A stretch of DNA of 64,000 nt. Source: CAYPEL01 sp036479985. Lineage in GTDB: Bacteria > Pseudomonadota > Gammaproteobacteria > DSM-19610. The DNA is taken from positions 2,232,001 to 2,296,000 of the forward strand of contig CBDDAF010000003.1 of the NCBI GenBank assembly GCA_965224815.1, in the 5' to 3' direction. Both the position numbers and the translations under genes were made by a program. Below the pieces are notes generated by a model. The model had not been told where the DNA came from. It searched no databases and worked only from the letters and a program-made list of their open reading frames with translations. Numbering within the stretch: the stretch's first letter is position 1; each line of letters starts with the position of its first letter. Shown piece after piece: positions 43,057-52,510 of the stretch.

Positions 43057-44799
43057 ATGTACGAGCAACACTTCGGTCTAACCGAGCGTCCTTTTTCCAT
43101 TGCGCCTGATCCGCGCTTTCTCTATATGAGCCAACGCCACCAGGAAGCGTTGGCCCACCTGTTGTATGGTGTGGGAGAAGGCGGAGGATTTGTTCAGCTA
43201 ACGGGTGAAGTGGGAACCGGTAAAACTACGATTTGCCGTAGTCTGCTTGAGCAGTTGCCTGATAATGTTGATGTCGCTCTGATACTCAACCCCCGTGTAT
43301 CCGGGCTGGAATTGATCAGCACCCTGTGTGATGAATTGCGCATCAGTTATCCTCATGGAACCACTAGCATCAAGGTTTTGACGGATGCTTTGAATAAATA
43401 TCTGCTTGATGCGCATAGCAAAGGCAGGCGCACCGTCATGGTCATTGACGAAGCACAGAATCTGGATGCAGAAGCGTTGGAGCAGGTACGTTTACTGACC
43501 AATCTGGAAACCACGCAGGAGAAGTTGTTACAGATTATTTTAATCGGTCAGCCGGAGCTGCGTGAGTTATTGGCGCGCGATGATCTGCGTCAATTATCAC
43601 AGCGTATTACGGCACGTTATCATCTTGAACCTATCACTGATACAGATACGGCGGCTTATATTCGGCATCGTCTGGAAGTCTGTGGTGGTACAGAAATGAT
43701 TTTCAATGACAAGGCAGTAAAGCTCATTCAGGAGCACTCAAAGGGTATTCCCAGATTGATTAATGTCTTGTGCGATCGTGCAATGCTAGGCGCGTACGTT
43801 GAAGGTAAGCGTATGGTTAATAGCCAGGTTGTGCAGCGTGCAGCCGCTGAAATAATGCCCGAGGTTAAAAAAGCCAGGCCAGAAAAAATTACCTGGTGGA
43901 GCACACTCTTTGTAGGGCTCGCATCTGTGTTGCTGGCAGTATGGTTGAGTCCGCGAATACTCAAGGAATTTGATAAAACCAGTGCTGTGGATACAGTTTC
44001 TACGTCTTCTGCAATTGTTAATAAAAGTCAGAGTGAGGTATTGCTGCCGACTGAAGAAGTTATATTGCAAGAAGATTTACCTGATGAAATTGAACCTGAT
44101 GTTTCCGAGATATCGTCTATCACGGAGGAGGATCAGCCTGATCTGGAGCAGCTATTAGCTGATACCGGTTCTGATGCGGTGTCTCAAGCCTGGTCAGGAT
44201 TATTCAGGGAATGGGGATATGAATCCACTGCTACAACTCATCAACTGGCTTGTGCACAAGCCCGCCGGATTCAGCTTAAATGCCTGCAACGCAGCGGTAG
44301 CTGGAATGCAGTCATGCAATTCCAGCGTCCGGTATTGTTGCTGCTGGCTACTACCGATGGCCGTCGTGTTCCGGTTTTGATGCGTTCGGTTACCGATGAT
44401 ATTGCAACCGTCGAAATCAATAGAGCCGAGATTCAAATATTACGTTCTGATTTACAGCGCTTCTGGTTTGGCGATTACCGTTTACTTTGGCAAATACCCC
44501 CGGGGAAGCATGCTGTGTTGCGGCCAGGGGATAAAAGCAGTGACGTGATTTGGCTGAAAGAACAGTTGCAGATTGCCCTGGGTCTGACACCTGTCCTAAC
44601 TGGTTCAAATGTTTACGATCAGGAACTCAAATCTTTAGTTGAAAGGTTTCAGCTAAGGCAGGGTCTCAGGGCTGATGGAGTAACTGGCCCGGAAACTTTT
44701 ATTTATCTTAATACGGCAACCAAACGCCCGGGTGTTCCTCTGTTGCAAACCACAGGGGATGAAAATGAACCTTCAGTACACCTGTCTGGAAGTCGGTAA
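43057..44799 (+). CDS. gspA: GspA/ExeA-type AAA+ ATPase with peptidoglycan-binding domain
   Basis: 580 residues. The N-terminal MYEQHFGLTERPFSIAPDPRFLYMS is the ExeA signature. An AAA+ domain (about 35-270) has Walker A GEVGTGKT (50-57) and Walker B VMVIDEAQ (about 127-134), followed by a membrane helix (about 280-300), an acidic linker, a degenerate protease-like domain (about 370-470), and a C-terminal peptidoglycan-binding domain (VIWLKEQLQIALG...LVERFQLRQGLRADGVTGPETFIYLN). With GspB it inserts the type II secretin through the cell wall. The stop overlaps the gspB start by one base. Confidence 0.88.
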   Translation: MYEQHFGLTERPFSIAPDPRFLYMSQRHQEALAHLLYGVGEGGGFVQLTGEVGTGKTTICRSLLEQLPDNVDVALILNPRVSGLELISTLCDELRISYPHGTTSIKVLTDALNKYLLDAHSKGRRTVMVIDEAQNLDAEALEQVRLLTNLETTQEKLLQIILIGQPELRELLARDDLRQLSQRITARYHLEPITDTDTAAYIRHRLEVCGGTEMIFNDKAVKLIQEHSKGIPRLINVLCDRAMLGAYVEGKRMVNSQVVQRAAAEIMPEVKKARPEKITWWSTLFVGLASVLLAVWLSPRILKEFDKTSAVDTVSTSSAIVNKSQSEVLLPTEEVILQEDLPDEIEPDVSEISSITEEDQPDLEQLLADTGSDAVSQAWSGLFREWGYESTATTHQLACAQARRIQLKCLQRSGSWNAVMQFQRPVLLLLATTDGRRVPVLMRSVTDDIATVEINRAEIQILRSDLQRFWFGDYRLLWQIPPGKHAVLRPGDKSSDVIWLKEQLQIALGLTPVLTGSNVYDQELKSLVERFQLRQGLRADGVTGPETFIYLNTATKRPGVPLLQTTGDENEPSVHLSGSR

Positions 44800-45515
44800 T
44801 GTCTTATATTCTTGAAGCGCTCAGAAAGGCTGAACAGCAACGACGATTGGGTGATGCGCCCAGTCTTGATGAAGCGCAGCCTGTAGAGACCCCTGTAAAG
44901 CAAGGTTGGAAGTCGGGGTGGATTGCACTGGGTGTCATTAATGCTGGGTTGTTGATCGCAATATTGTTTTGGCTGAATGGTAAAAATTCTGGTCAGGACG
45001 TGGCGCGTATTACTGACAACAACAGTGATGCTGTTTACCAGTCTGAGTCAATACAAGCTACACCTCAGGTGCTTCCGGATATCAAACAGAATCCATCTGT
45101 AATGCTGCTACCGGAGCCTCAGGATGAAGTTGTAATTGCTGTGGATAGTACGCCGCCCTTGAGAACTATACCGCCTGCAGTACGCTCCGCGCCGGAAAAA
45201 ATAAAGCCAGGACGTGTTATTCATGCTGAAACTGTGATTGAACCTGAAGATGAAGTTGTTGACAAAGAAGTAGAATCGGCTGACCTTCCGGTCTGGCCGC
45301 AATTGCCTGCTGGCTTGGTTGGGCAGCTGAACGATGGATTGAAGCTGGATGTGCATGTATATGCGGAACGTGCGGAAGAAAGATTTGTTTTAATAAACCT
45401 GCAAAAATACCGTGAAGGTGAACAATTGTCTGAAGGGCCGACATTGGAAGCTGTTACACCTGAAGGGGTGATAATGTCTTATCAGGGTGAACGCTTCCGT
45501 GTTAATGCAAAATAA
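44799..45515 (+). CDS. gspB: GspB-type type II secretion assembly protein
   Basis: 238 residues. The N-terminus MSYILEALRKAEQQRRLGDAP is diagnostic for GspB/ExeB. A membrane helix (about 38-60), a long acidic/Pro periplasmic linker (about 65-165) and the C-terminal T2SSB domain (LKLDVHVYAERAEERFVLINLQKYREGEQL...GVIMSYQGERFRV) follow. It partners GspA in secretin assembly. It is followed 18 bp later by a secreted protease, a probable substrate of the same pathway. Confidence 0.9.
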   Translation: MSYILEALRKAEQQRRLGDAPSLDEAQPVETPVKQGWKSGWIALGVINAGLLIAILFWLNGKNSGQDVARITDNNSDAVYQSESIQATPQVLPDIKQNPSVMLLPEPQDEVVIAVDSTPPLRTIPPAVRSAPEKIKPGRVIHAETVIEPEDEVVDKEVESADLPVWPQLPAGLVGQLNDGLKLDVHVYAERAEERFVLINLQKYREGEQLSEGPTLEAVTPEGVIMSYQGERFRVNAK

Positions 45516-45533
45516 TTTGGGGAGATTTATTTA

Positions 45534-47117
45534 ATGAAATGGAAAACCAGCATCCTGTTGTGGCTGAGTATTGTGCTTGTTCCAGTCGCGGGTTTTTCTG
45601 CCGCAAGTGAGATGTTTAACAATCAGATCATCATTAAGTACAAGGCAGATAGAGAAGCGAACAGTGGTAAAGTTCGTCCACAGCATGTTGTGAATAATCT
45701 AGAAACGCCAGGCGGTGAACAACTGACTTTCAAACGCCGACTGGGTGATAATAGTATGGTTATGCAATTGCCAGAGGGTTTAACAGATGAACAAGTACAG
45801 GATGCCTTGAATGCTTTGATGTTGGATCCTGCCGTAGATTTTGTGCATGTGGATAAGCGTATGTATCCTGCCTTTGTTCCAAATGACCCACGCTATGCGG
45901 AACAGTGGTATTTGCATGAACCATTTGGGATCAATTTACCGAGTGCCTGGGATATTTCAACTGGCAGTTCGGGTGTTGTCATTGCAGTGCTGGATACCGG
46001 CGTTTTGCCGCATCGGGAATTATCAGCGGGACGGATTCTAACGCTGCAAGGTGTTGACTTAATCTCGGATACTTATACGGCTAATGATGGGGATGGTCGT
46101 GATTCTGATCCCACTGATCCGGGTGATAAAGTTGATCCAAATGATCCTGATTTTCTGGCGCTTACACCTGAGCAAAAAAATAGCCTGGCAGGCTGTTTGA
46201 ATAACTCGAATAACTCCCAAAGTTCCTGGCATGGTCTGTCGGTTATTGGCGTCATGGCGGCCACAGCAGATAATACGTCAGATATTGCCGGAATTGATTT
46301 TGCAGCACGTATATTGCCGATCCGGGTGCTCGGAAGATGTGGAGGTTCTGTTTCAGATATTGTGGACGCCATGCGTTGGGCGGTTGGCCTGCACGTTAAT
46401 AATGTGCCGGATAATCCCAATCCCGCCAAAGTTATCAATCTTAGTTTGAGTGGTGATGGTGAGTGCTCAGCTGGAGAGCAGGCAGCTATCAATGATGTCC
46501 GTTCAGCAGGCGCCATTGTTATAACGGCCGCTGGCAATGAAGCCGAGGAAATTACCAGTAATCAATCCGAGGGTATCCCCGGAAAGAGTCCTGCTAACTG
46601 TGAGGGTGTTATCGTGGTTGGTGCAACTACACGTAGTGGTGATCAGACCAGTTATGTAAATTTTGGTACGGCTGTTGATGTGAGTGCGCCGGGTGGTGAT
46701 AGTTCTGATGGTGTGCTTACCTTGTCAAATACTGGTACTGATGGGCCAGTACTCGATACTCTGGCTTTAATACAAGGCACCAGTTTTACAACCGCACAGG
46801 TTTCTGCGGTTGCATCGCTAATGTATTCAGTGAATAACTCATTATCTCCTCAGAGTGTTGAAGCTATTTTGAGCAATACTACTCAAGCCTTTCCTGCTGG
46901 ATCAACTTGCACGACCAGTACTTGTGGGACGGGAATCGTGAATGCATCAGCAGCATTGAGTGCAGCGCAGTCATCGTCTGACGGTGGTGGTGGCTGTTCG
47001 TTGAACACAACCCAAAAATTTGATCCGTTATGGCTATTTTTCATGATGCTGGCGAGCTTTCAATTAGCACGAAATTATTATGCGAGCCGGCGAAAGAATC
47101 AGAATTTTAATATCTGA
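45534..47117 (+). CDS. Secreted S8 (subtilisin-like) serine protease with GGGGC...FDP sorting signal
   Basis: 527 residues: signal peptide (to about 25), an inhibitor-like propeptide (about 26-105), and the catalytic domain with Asp in VIAVLDTGV (about 152), His in SWHGLSVIG (about 233) and Ser in QGTSFTTAQVSAVASLM (about 416). The C-terminus is SSDGGGGCSLN, then KFDPLWLFFMM, a hydrophobic stretch and a basic tail (SRRKNQ), nearly the pattern of the FG-GAP protein. GGGGAG lies before the ATG. Placement after gspAB suggests type II secretion and sorting to the surface. Confidence 0.88.
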   Translation: MKWKTSILLWLSIVLVPVAGFSAASEMFNNQIIIKYKADREANSGKVRPQHVVNNLETPGGEQLTFKRRLGDNSMVMQLPEGLTDEQVQDALNALMLDPAVDFVHVDKRMYPAFVPNDPRYAEQWYLHEPFGINLPSAWDISTGSSGVVIAVLDTGVLPHRELSAGRILTLQGVDLISDTYTANDGDGRDSDPTDPGDKVDPNDPDFLALTPEQKNSLAGCLNNSNNSQSSWHGLSVIGVMAATADNTSDIAGIDFAARILPIRVLGRCGGSVSDIVDAMRWAVGLHVNNVPDNPNPAKVINLSLSGDGECSAGEQAAINDVRSAGAIVITAAGNEAEEITSNQSEGIPGKSPANCEGVIVVGATTRSGDQTSYVNFGTAVDVSAPGGDSSDGVLTLSNTGTDGPVLDTLALIQGTSFTTAQVSAVASLMYSVNNSLSPQSVEAILSNTTQAFPAGSTCTTSTCGTGIVNASAALSAAQSSSDGGGGCSLNTTQKFDPLWLFFMMLASFQLARNYYASRRKNQNFNI

Positions 47118-47206
47118 TGATTTGGTGATTAAGGGATTATCGTCTTATTTTTTATAAGCGGCTAATTATGTGGTTTACAGGCTAGGGTGCCTCTCGATTA
47201 AATTGT

Positions 47207-47248
47207 GAGATTCTGTAGGAGCGGCTGTAGCCGCTCCTACAGAATCTC
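47207..47248. repeat. REP-like palindromic element, compact copy 3
   Basis: Perfect 20-bp arms (GAGATTCTGTAGGAGCGGCT and its complement) with only GT between them. It is the spacerless form of the repeat found at 2341-2403 and 26812-26875, 30 bp before the TerB-like start. Confidence 0.9.
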
Positions 47249-47278
47249 CTGGTTTGTGCGACCTGGAGTTCCATTCTT

Positions 47279-47743
47279 TTGTTAAAACGTATTCAATCTT
47301 TCTTTAATCAGCAAATAGATACTGCTACCTCAGACGGCGAGCATGGTGAACATGCCTTGGCGCTAGCTACGGCAGCCCTGCTATTTGAGGTTACCCGGGC
47401 AGATTTTGAAGTGCTTGATGTTGAAAGAGAGGTTGTCGAATCAGCAATCCAGAAGATTTTTTCGCTTTCTGAGGCGGAAACTCGTGAACTTGCAGATCTG
47501 GCTGAGAGAGAAGTTGAAGAGGCGGTTTCGCTTTACCAGTTCACCGGATTAATCAATCAGCATTTTTTGCCGACAGAAAAGGTCAGAATTGTTGAAATGC
47601 TTTGGCAGGTAGTGTTTGCTGATGGGATTATTGCCTGCTACGAAGAGGCCATGGTGCGTAAAATTGCTGACCTTATTCATGTGCCACACCGGGATTTTAT
47701 TCAAGCAAAACACCGGGTGGAAAAGGCTTTAAAAAAAGCATAA
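47279..47743 (+). CDS. TerB-like cytoplasmic protein (COG4103 type)
   Basis: 154 residues from a TTG start with GGAG nine bases upstream; no ATG in frame gives the conserved start. Helical repeats (HALALATAALLFEVTRADFEVLDVEREVVESAIQKIF and LWQVVFADGIIACYEEAMVRKIADLIHVPHRDFIQAK) are those of the TerB/DjlA N-terminal domain, with acidic metal-binding positions (FADG). Role unknown. The related domain recurs in djlA in this window. Confidence 0.82.
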   Translation: MLKRIQSFFNQQIDTATSDGEHGEHALALATAALLFEVTRADFEVLDVEREVVESAIQKIFSLSEAETRELADLAEREVEEAVSLYQFTGLINQHFLPTEKVRIVEMLWQVVFADGIIACYEEAMVRKIADLIHVPHRDFIQAKHRVEKALKKA

Positions 47744-47745
47744 AA

Positions 47746-47775
47746 AAGGCAGCTTAAAAAAGCTGCCTTAAAAAT
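47746..47775 (-). terminator. Rho-independent terminator for the HU-like gene
   Basis: A 10-bp stem AAGGCAGCTT / AAGCTGCCTT with a 4-base loop. On the minus strand it is followed by TTTTTT, so it ends the HU-like transcript; on the plus strand there is no U-run. Confidence 0.8.
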
Positions 47776-47846
47776 AAACCTAACTTACCAGCATTTGTAA
47801 GCTGGGTGTGACCTGGGATTGGTCAAACAGGCTTAAATGTTCTGCT

Positions 47847-48212
47847 TTACACCATATCTTTCAATGCCTTAAGCGCGAGCACCTTAACAACGTTACGGGC
47901 TGGCTTGGCTTTGAATACCATGGCTTCGCCCGTGAATGGGTTGACGCCTTTACGGGATTTGGTCGCAGGTTTACGCACAACCTTGATCTTCATCAGACCA
48001 GGGACTGTGTAGACGCCTGGGCCATTTCGTTTCAGGTCACGTTTGATCAGAGTACTCATTGCATCGAATACTGCACCAACATCCTTTTTGGTCAAACCAG
48101 TTTTGTCAGCGATGTAAGAAAATGATTCTGATTTGGTAGTTGCTTTGTTAACTGCTCTGGAAGTTTTCTTCTTCGCAGTTTTCCGGGTGGCTCTCTTTTT
48201 CTTTACGGCCAT
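47847..48212 (-). CDS. HU-family DNA-binding protein with Lys/Ala-rich N-terminal tail
   Basis: 121 residues from the ATG at 48212 (AGGAG upstream). Residues 1-30 are Lys/Arg/Thr-rich (MAVKKKRATRKTAKKKTSRA), unlike normal 90-residue HU, and resemble histone H1-like tails. The HU fold follows with SYIADKTGLTKKDVGAVFDAMSTLIKRDLKRNGPGVYTVPGLMKIKVVRKPATKSRKGVNPFTGEAMVFKAKPARNVVKV; the RKGVNPFTGE arm intercalates DNA. Probably a nucleoid protein, by family. Such tailed HU proteins exist in several proteobacteria. Confidence 0.9.
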   Translation of the reverse strand: MAVKKKRATRKTAKKKTSRAVNKATTKSESFSYIADKTGLTKKDVGAVFDAMSTLIKRDLKRNGPGVYTVPGLMKIKVVRKPATKSRKGVNPFTGEAMVFKAKPARNVVKVLALKALKDMV

Positions 48213-48693
48213 GCACTCAGCTCCTCTATTAAGTTGTTTCGCAGGGTGAAGTAACTCCGTAAAGATAGCACAAAATAAAAAAAGTAAAAGCACTAATTGC
48301 AATTTCAGGTCTATATTTACGGTTCAAAACACGTGCCAATGAATTATTGTTGTGTGTTTTACCTGCGCGTTGACAATTATTAGTGACTCAAATAACAACT
48401 CTAAAACTACTTTCAGTTCGAAACGGTGTTGTTTGTCTTGTAACAGCTTTACTGAGAATGGATGATCATTTTTAGTTATAGAGTATGAGAAATTCGGAAT
48501 GGCTGTATTCAGTAAACAACGACGGATAGTTTTACAGTTAAGTCTGTTGCTTTCTGAGCTGAAAAGTCGCAGCAATATTTTGCTATAAACGGGTCAATTT
48601 CAGCTAAGTCAGCAGCGCTTTTGGTCGCTAACAGGGTGATCAAATTTATCCTTTTTCGACCTGTTTTTAGCCGGTAAGACGGCCTGGTAAATC
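48213..48693. other. 481-bp intergenic region between divergent HU-like and 1105-aa genes
   Basis: A/T-rich with promoters expected on both strands. A minus-strand 83-codon frame (48324-48575) looks non-coding and no repeat, RNA gene or clear operator was seen. Confidence 0.6.
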
Positions 48694-51600
48694 ATGGCAA
48701 TAGCAGAAAAATCTATAGAATATAGTGTGTTGCAAGGCCTTGTGCCGCTCGACGCCTTATCAAATTCGCATCTGAAAGAACTGGCAAATAAAGCCGTTAT
48801 CGAGGAAATCAGCGCTGATCAGTATGTGTTCAGGGCAGGTGATCATGATAATCAAACGGTTTATTTGCTGGCAGGTGATGTCGAACTGATCAATGCGGAA
48901 GGTAAATCTGTCGGTAAGCTTTCAGTGAAAAGTGCAACGGCAAAGCATCCATTAGCACACGCACAACCACGCCAATTATCTGTCAGGGCGGCTGGCAATG
49001 TGTCGGTTGTAAGGGTCGATTCCAGTCGGCTGGATGCATTGCTGGCCTGGAGTGAGTCGACAGGATACGACGTTGAAGAAATTACTGCTGGCAGTGATGG
49101 TGACTGGCTTACCCGACTATTACAGTCAGAGACATTTTCGCGTCTCTCACCGGTCAATATCCAGCAATTATTGTCCAGCATGGAGTCTATGCCGGTTCTG
49201 GCAGGTGATTTGATCGTTGAGGAAGGCTCATCCGGTGAATATTTTTACGTCGTGAAGCAGGGACGATTGTCCGTAACACGCAAGGGTGCCGTAGAGGGTA
49301 AGGATGTTTTGCTTGCAGAGTTATCAGATGGCGCCTGCTTTGGTGAGGAAGCGCTTGTTGCAGGCACGCAGCGTAATGCAACCGTCACAATGTTGACGGA
49401 TGGTGTTGTTATGCGCGTATCAAAGCAGGACTTTGATGAATTGCTGCGCACACCTTTAGTTAAGTCCATAGATTACACTGTAGCAAAAGCAGCAGTAGAG
49501 GGTGGTGCTCTGTGGCTAGATGTACGATTAATCGATGAATTTAAAAATTGTTCGCTGGCAGATAGCATAAATCTACCGCTTTCTGAGTTACGTGACAGGT
49601 TAGATGGGTTCGACCAGCAGTCTCAGTATATTATCTGTTGTGATACCGGTCGGCGTAGTGCCACAGCTGCATTTGTATTATCTCAGCATGGTTTTGACGC
49701 AACCGTACTAAACAACGGTCTGTTGGAAGTGCCTTGGGAAGATTTGCTTGGTGATGTGGCCAATGTCGATGAAAGCGGCGCTGAAGAGGAGGCAGATCCG
49801 GTAGCTGACAATGGATCTGTCGCAGAAAATGCGGCACAGACGGCAATCATCCGTGATTTCCAGGTGCAAATCGAACAGCTTGACGCAAAAAATAATCGCT
49901 TAGTCAGTGAGCTGGAAAGTGCCCAGCTTGAATTACGGCATCAAACTGACGAAATGGGCAAAGCAGTACAATCCAGCCAGGAAGATGCATCAGATTTGAA
50001 CGCTGCGCGTATGACGCTGGCGCGCACCCAAAATGAAAAACAAAATATCCTCAACGAGCAAACTCGTCTGACTCAACAGGTACGCAAGCTGAAACGTGAA
50101 AATACTCAGCTGCGAAAGGATTACCAGCACGAATTGGAAAAAACTGGTGGTTCTGCAGACGATGTAGAAGCACGGGTTAACCTTGTGCATGAACACTCGG
50201 ATGCGTTGCAGAAGGTTGAGCAGCTATCTAATGAGTTGACGAAAGTTAAAGCCAAGTATAAGCAAGCCGTAGGCGAGAAAAAAGAACGGATTGCTTCACT
50301 GGAAGCTTCGCTCGAATCTGAACGTGAAGCTGTCCAGCAACAACTCGATGAACTGATTGTCTCTGCTGAAACGGAATCACAACAGCAATCATCTGAAATG
50401 CAAGCCGTGGTCAGTGCTCATGAGGAAGTTGTAAGTGATGCGGGTCAAAAAATCAACAGTCTGCAGTCTCAGTTAGAACAGGTGGCAAGCGAACGCGATG
50501 CCATTGAGACTGTTTCACAACAGGCTAGCCAGGATGCTGATAAATTACGCGCTGAGTTTGAAGTTAACCGTGGTTTAGGGGAGATGCTGCCGGAAACCAG
50601 TGGCAGTGATTTACAGGCAACCGTCAATCAATTAAAAACCGAGCTTGATGCAGAAACTGCACAGCGTGTGTGTGCTGAACAGGAAGTTTCGCGCTGGAAA
50701 ACTGAAGCCAAAAAACTAGAATTTACTGCGGAGTCACGGGTAGAAAGTAATGCCGTGACACCGGTTGTCAGTGTGCCTGTACTCAATCACGAGCCAGAAG
50801 ATATACAGTTCACAGCGTACACACCTGATGTTAAGCCTGCGACTGCCGCCGCTCCACCATTTGAAAGATTCGTTGAGGATGACGATGGCATTATTGGCAA
50901 AGGCTTTATTGGTAAATTGATGGTGTTTCTGGCCATTGGAGCAGTGGTTGGTGCGGCTGTGCTGTACTGGTTACCCGATTTAAAAAAGCAGGTGGAACTA
51001 CAATCAACGCCGTCTACCGTAGTAATGGAAGAACCAACGGATGAAAACAGTGGCACAGATTCAGAGGTGGTAGAAGAAGTTACATCAAAGTCACCTGATA
51101 ATAACGTTCAAGGGTTCGAGGCAGTAATTCGCGATGACGTACAAGTCTCACAAACAGTTGCTGAAACCGTAGCGGCAATTGAGGCATTGGAAGCCACATC
51201 AGGTACAACAGAGCAAGATCTTGCTGTGCAGGAGCCACCCGAGGCGACACCTGAAAATCGGGTAATAAAAATGCAACCAGGCAAATTATTTAGTGACCGT
51301 TTAACCAATGGCAAGTCTGGCCCGCGTATGGTTCAGATACCAGCAGGTATGTTTACTATGGGTAGCGCCATGTCTTCTGCCAATTTTAACGAGCGGCCGC
51401 GTCATGAAGTGACATTATCGACATTTGCTATGGGTAAATATGAAGTCACATTTGAAGAGTATGACCAGTTTGCGCGGATGACTGGTCGTGGTTTTCCATC
51501 TGATGCCGGTTGGGGGCGAGGCCGCCAGCCGGTTATTAATATTAGTTGGAATGACGCATTAGCCTATACCCAGTGGCTCAGTAAACAATCTGGTTTTAAC

Positions 51601-52011
51601 TACAGATTACCTACAGAAGCTGAATGGGAATATGCTGCACGTGCTGGAACAGTGACGCATTATTGGTGGGGCAATAAGCCAAAAGCCGAGGGTAAAGCCA
51701 ATTGCTTTAATTGTGGTAGTAAGTGGGATGCGACCAAGCCCGCAGCAGTAGGCAGCTTGCCGGCTAATGCGGTGGGTGCGCATGAAATGACAGGTAATGT
51801 GATGGAATGGGTGCAGGATTGTTATCTGCCCGACTATAAGGTCGCCAGCACAGTAGGCGCTGCGGTTAATCTCACCCCCTGTGACGCGCATGTGGTTCGT
51901 GGTGGTAGCTACACAGGGCCAGTGAATACTTTGCGCAGCGCGGCACGCTCACGCCGCGTACCACAGTCTCAGATTGATAATTTAGGCTTTCGAGTGGTGC
52001 GAGCCAACTAG
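48694..52011 (+). CDS. Two cNMP-binding domains, rhodanese, coiled coil, membrane helix and FGE-sulfatase domain fusion
   Basis: 1105 residues. Residues about 15-125 and 140-255 are cyclic-nucleotide-binding folds (IVEEGSSGEYFYVVKQGRLSV, GACFGEEALVAGTQRNATV). Residues 260-350 are a rhodanese domain with an intact active loop IICCDTGRRS (Cys about 317). Residues 385-700 are a long Gln/Glu coiled coil. One membrane helix (about 740-760) passes to the other side. Residues 875-1105 form an FGE-sulfatase (SUMF1-like) domain (MVQIPAGMFTMGS, YRLPTEAEWEYAARAG, HEMTGNVMEWVQDC, VVRGGSY). The cytoplasmic N-terminus would sense nucleotide and sulfur, the C-terminus lies outside. No close named relative was recognised. 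Confidence 0.88.
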   Translation: MAIAEKSIEYSVLQGLVPLDALSNSHLKELANKAVIEEISADQYVFRAGDHDNQTVYLLAGDVELINAEGKSVGKLSVKSATAKHPLAHAQPRQLSVRAAGNVSVVRVDSSRLDALLAWSESTGYDVEEITAGSDGDWLTRLLQSETFSRLSPVNIQQLLSSMESMPVLAGDLIVEEGSSGEYFYVVKQGRLSVTRKGAVEGKDVLLAELSDGACFGEEALVAGTQRNATVTMLTDGVVMRVSKQDFDELLRTPLVKSIDYTVAKAAVEGGALWLDVRLIDEFKNCSLADSINLPLSELRDRLDGFDQQSQYIICCDTGRRSATAAFVLSQHGFDATVLNNGLLEVPWEDLLGDVANVDESGAEEEADPVADNGSVAENAAQTAIIRDFQVQIEQLDAKNNRLVSELESAQLELRHQTDEMGKAVQSSQEDASDLNAARMTLARTQNEKQNILNEQTRLTQQVRKLKRENTQLRKDYQHELEKTGGSADDVEARVNLVHEHSDALQKVEQLSNELTKVKAKYKQAVGEKKERIASLEASLESEREAVQQQLDELIVSAETESQQQSSEMQAVVSAHEEVVSDAGQKINSLQSQLEQVASERDAIETVSQQASQDADKLRAEFEVNRGLGEMLPETSGSDLQATVNQLKTELDAETAQRVCAEQEVSRWKTEAKKLEFTAESRVESNAVTPVVSVPVLNHEPEDIQFTAYTPDVKPATAAAPPFERFVEDDDGIIGKGFIGKLMVFLAIGAVVGAAVLYWLPDLKKQVELQSTPSTVVMEEPTDENSGTDSEVVEEVTSKSPDNNVQGFEAVIRDDVQVSQTVAETVAAIEALEATSGTTEQDLAVQEPPEATPENRVIKMQPGKLFSDRLTNGKSGPRMVQIPAGMFTMGSAMSSANFNERPRHEVTLSTFAMGKYEVTFEEYDQFARMTGRGFPSDAGWGRGRQPVINISWNDALAYTQWLSKQSGFNYRLPTEAEWEYAARAGTVTHYWWGNKPKAEGKANCFNCGSKWDATKPAAVGSLPANAVGAHEMTGNVMEWVQDCYLPDYKVASTVGAAVNLTPCDAHVVRGGSYTGPVNTLRSAARSRRVPQSQIDNLGFRVVRAN

Positions 52012-52123
52012 GAAACGCTGCGTTATAATTATCTAGAACAACGATCAGGGTAACTTTATATTAATTACACACCGCTTCGGGTTTGTTTTCAACAAGCCCG
52101 CGTAATATATTCGACTAATCATA

Positions 52124-52477
52124 ATGTCGTCTGAATCAACAAACATCCTGCTGTGCCCTTTGCATGAATTGCCCGAAGCATGCAGCCGCAGTTTTGTGGT
52201 GAAAGCCAACGGCGAAACTATTGATCTGTTCCTGGTACGTAAGGAACAATCCGTGCATGCCTACAAAAACAGTTGCCCGCATACTGGTGGTCCATTGGAT
52301 TGGATGCCTGATCAGTTTCTGAATATTGAGGGTGACCTGATTCAGTGTGCAACGCATGACGCACTGTTTCAGATTGAAAGCGGTTTGTGTGTTTCTGGGC
52401 CCTGTACAGGTGATCGATTGACTGCCGTCAGGGTAATTATTGAGGACGAAGCAGTCTGGCTTTTAACCGACGGTTAA
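52124..52477 (+). CDS. Rieske [2Fe-2S] ferredoxin-like protein
   Basis: 117 residues. The cluster ligands are plain: CPH (NSCPHTGGPL) and, 32 residues later, CATH (LIQCATHDALFQ), with surrounding SGLCVSGPCTGDRL. It is a soluble Rieske domain used as an electron carrier or a dioxygenase-type ferredoxin. No oxygenase partner gene is adjacent. The ATG follows a weak ribosome site. It lies between the 1105-aa fusion and the small minus-strand gene. Confidence 0.86.
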   Translation: MSSESTNILLCPLHELPEACSRSFVVKANGETIDLFLVRKEQSVHAYKNSCPHTGGPLDWMPDQFLNIEGDLIQCATHDALFQIESGLCVSGPCTGDRLTAVRVIIEDEAVWLLTDG

Positions 52478-52510
52478 ATTTACACCTGTTTTTTGATTCA
52501 ATAAGACGGT

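Noticed and set aside
48324..48575. Minus-strand 83-codon frame in the 481-bp gap
   Set aside because: No domain, no clear ribosome site and composition unlike neighbouring genes.
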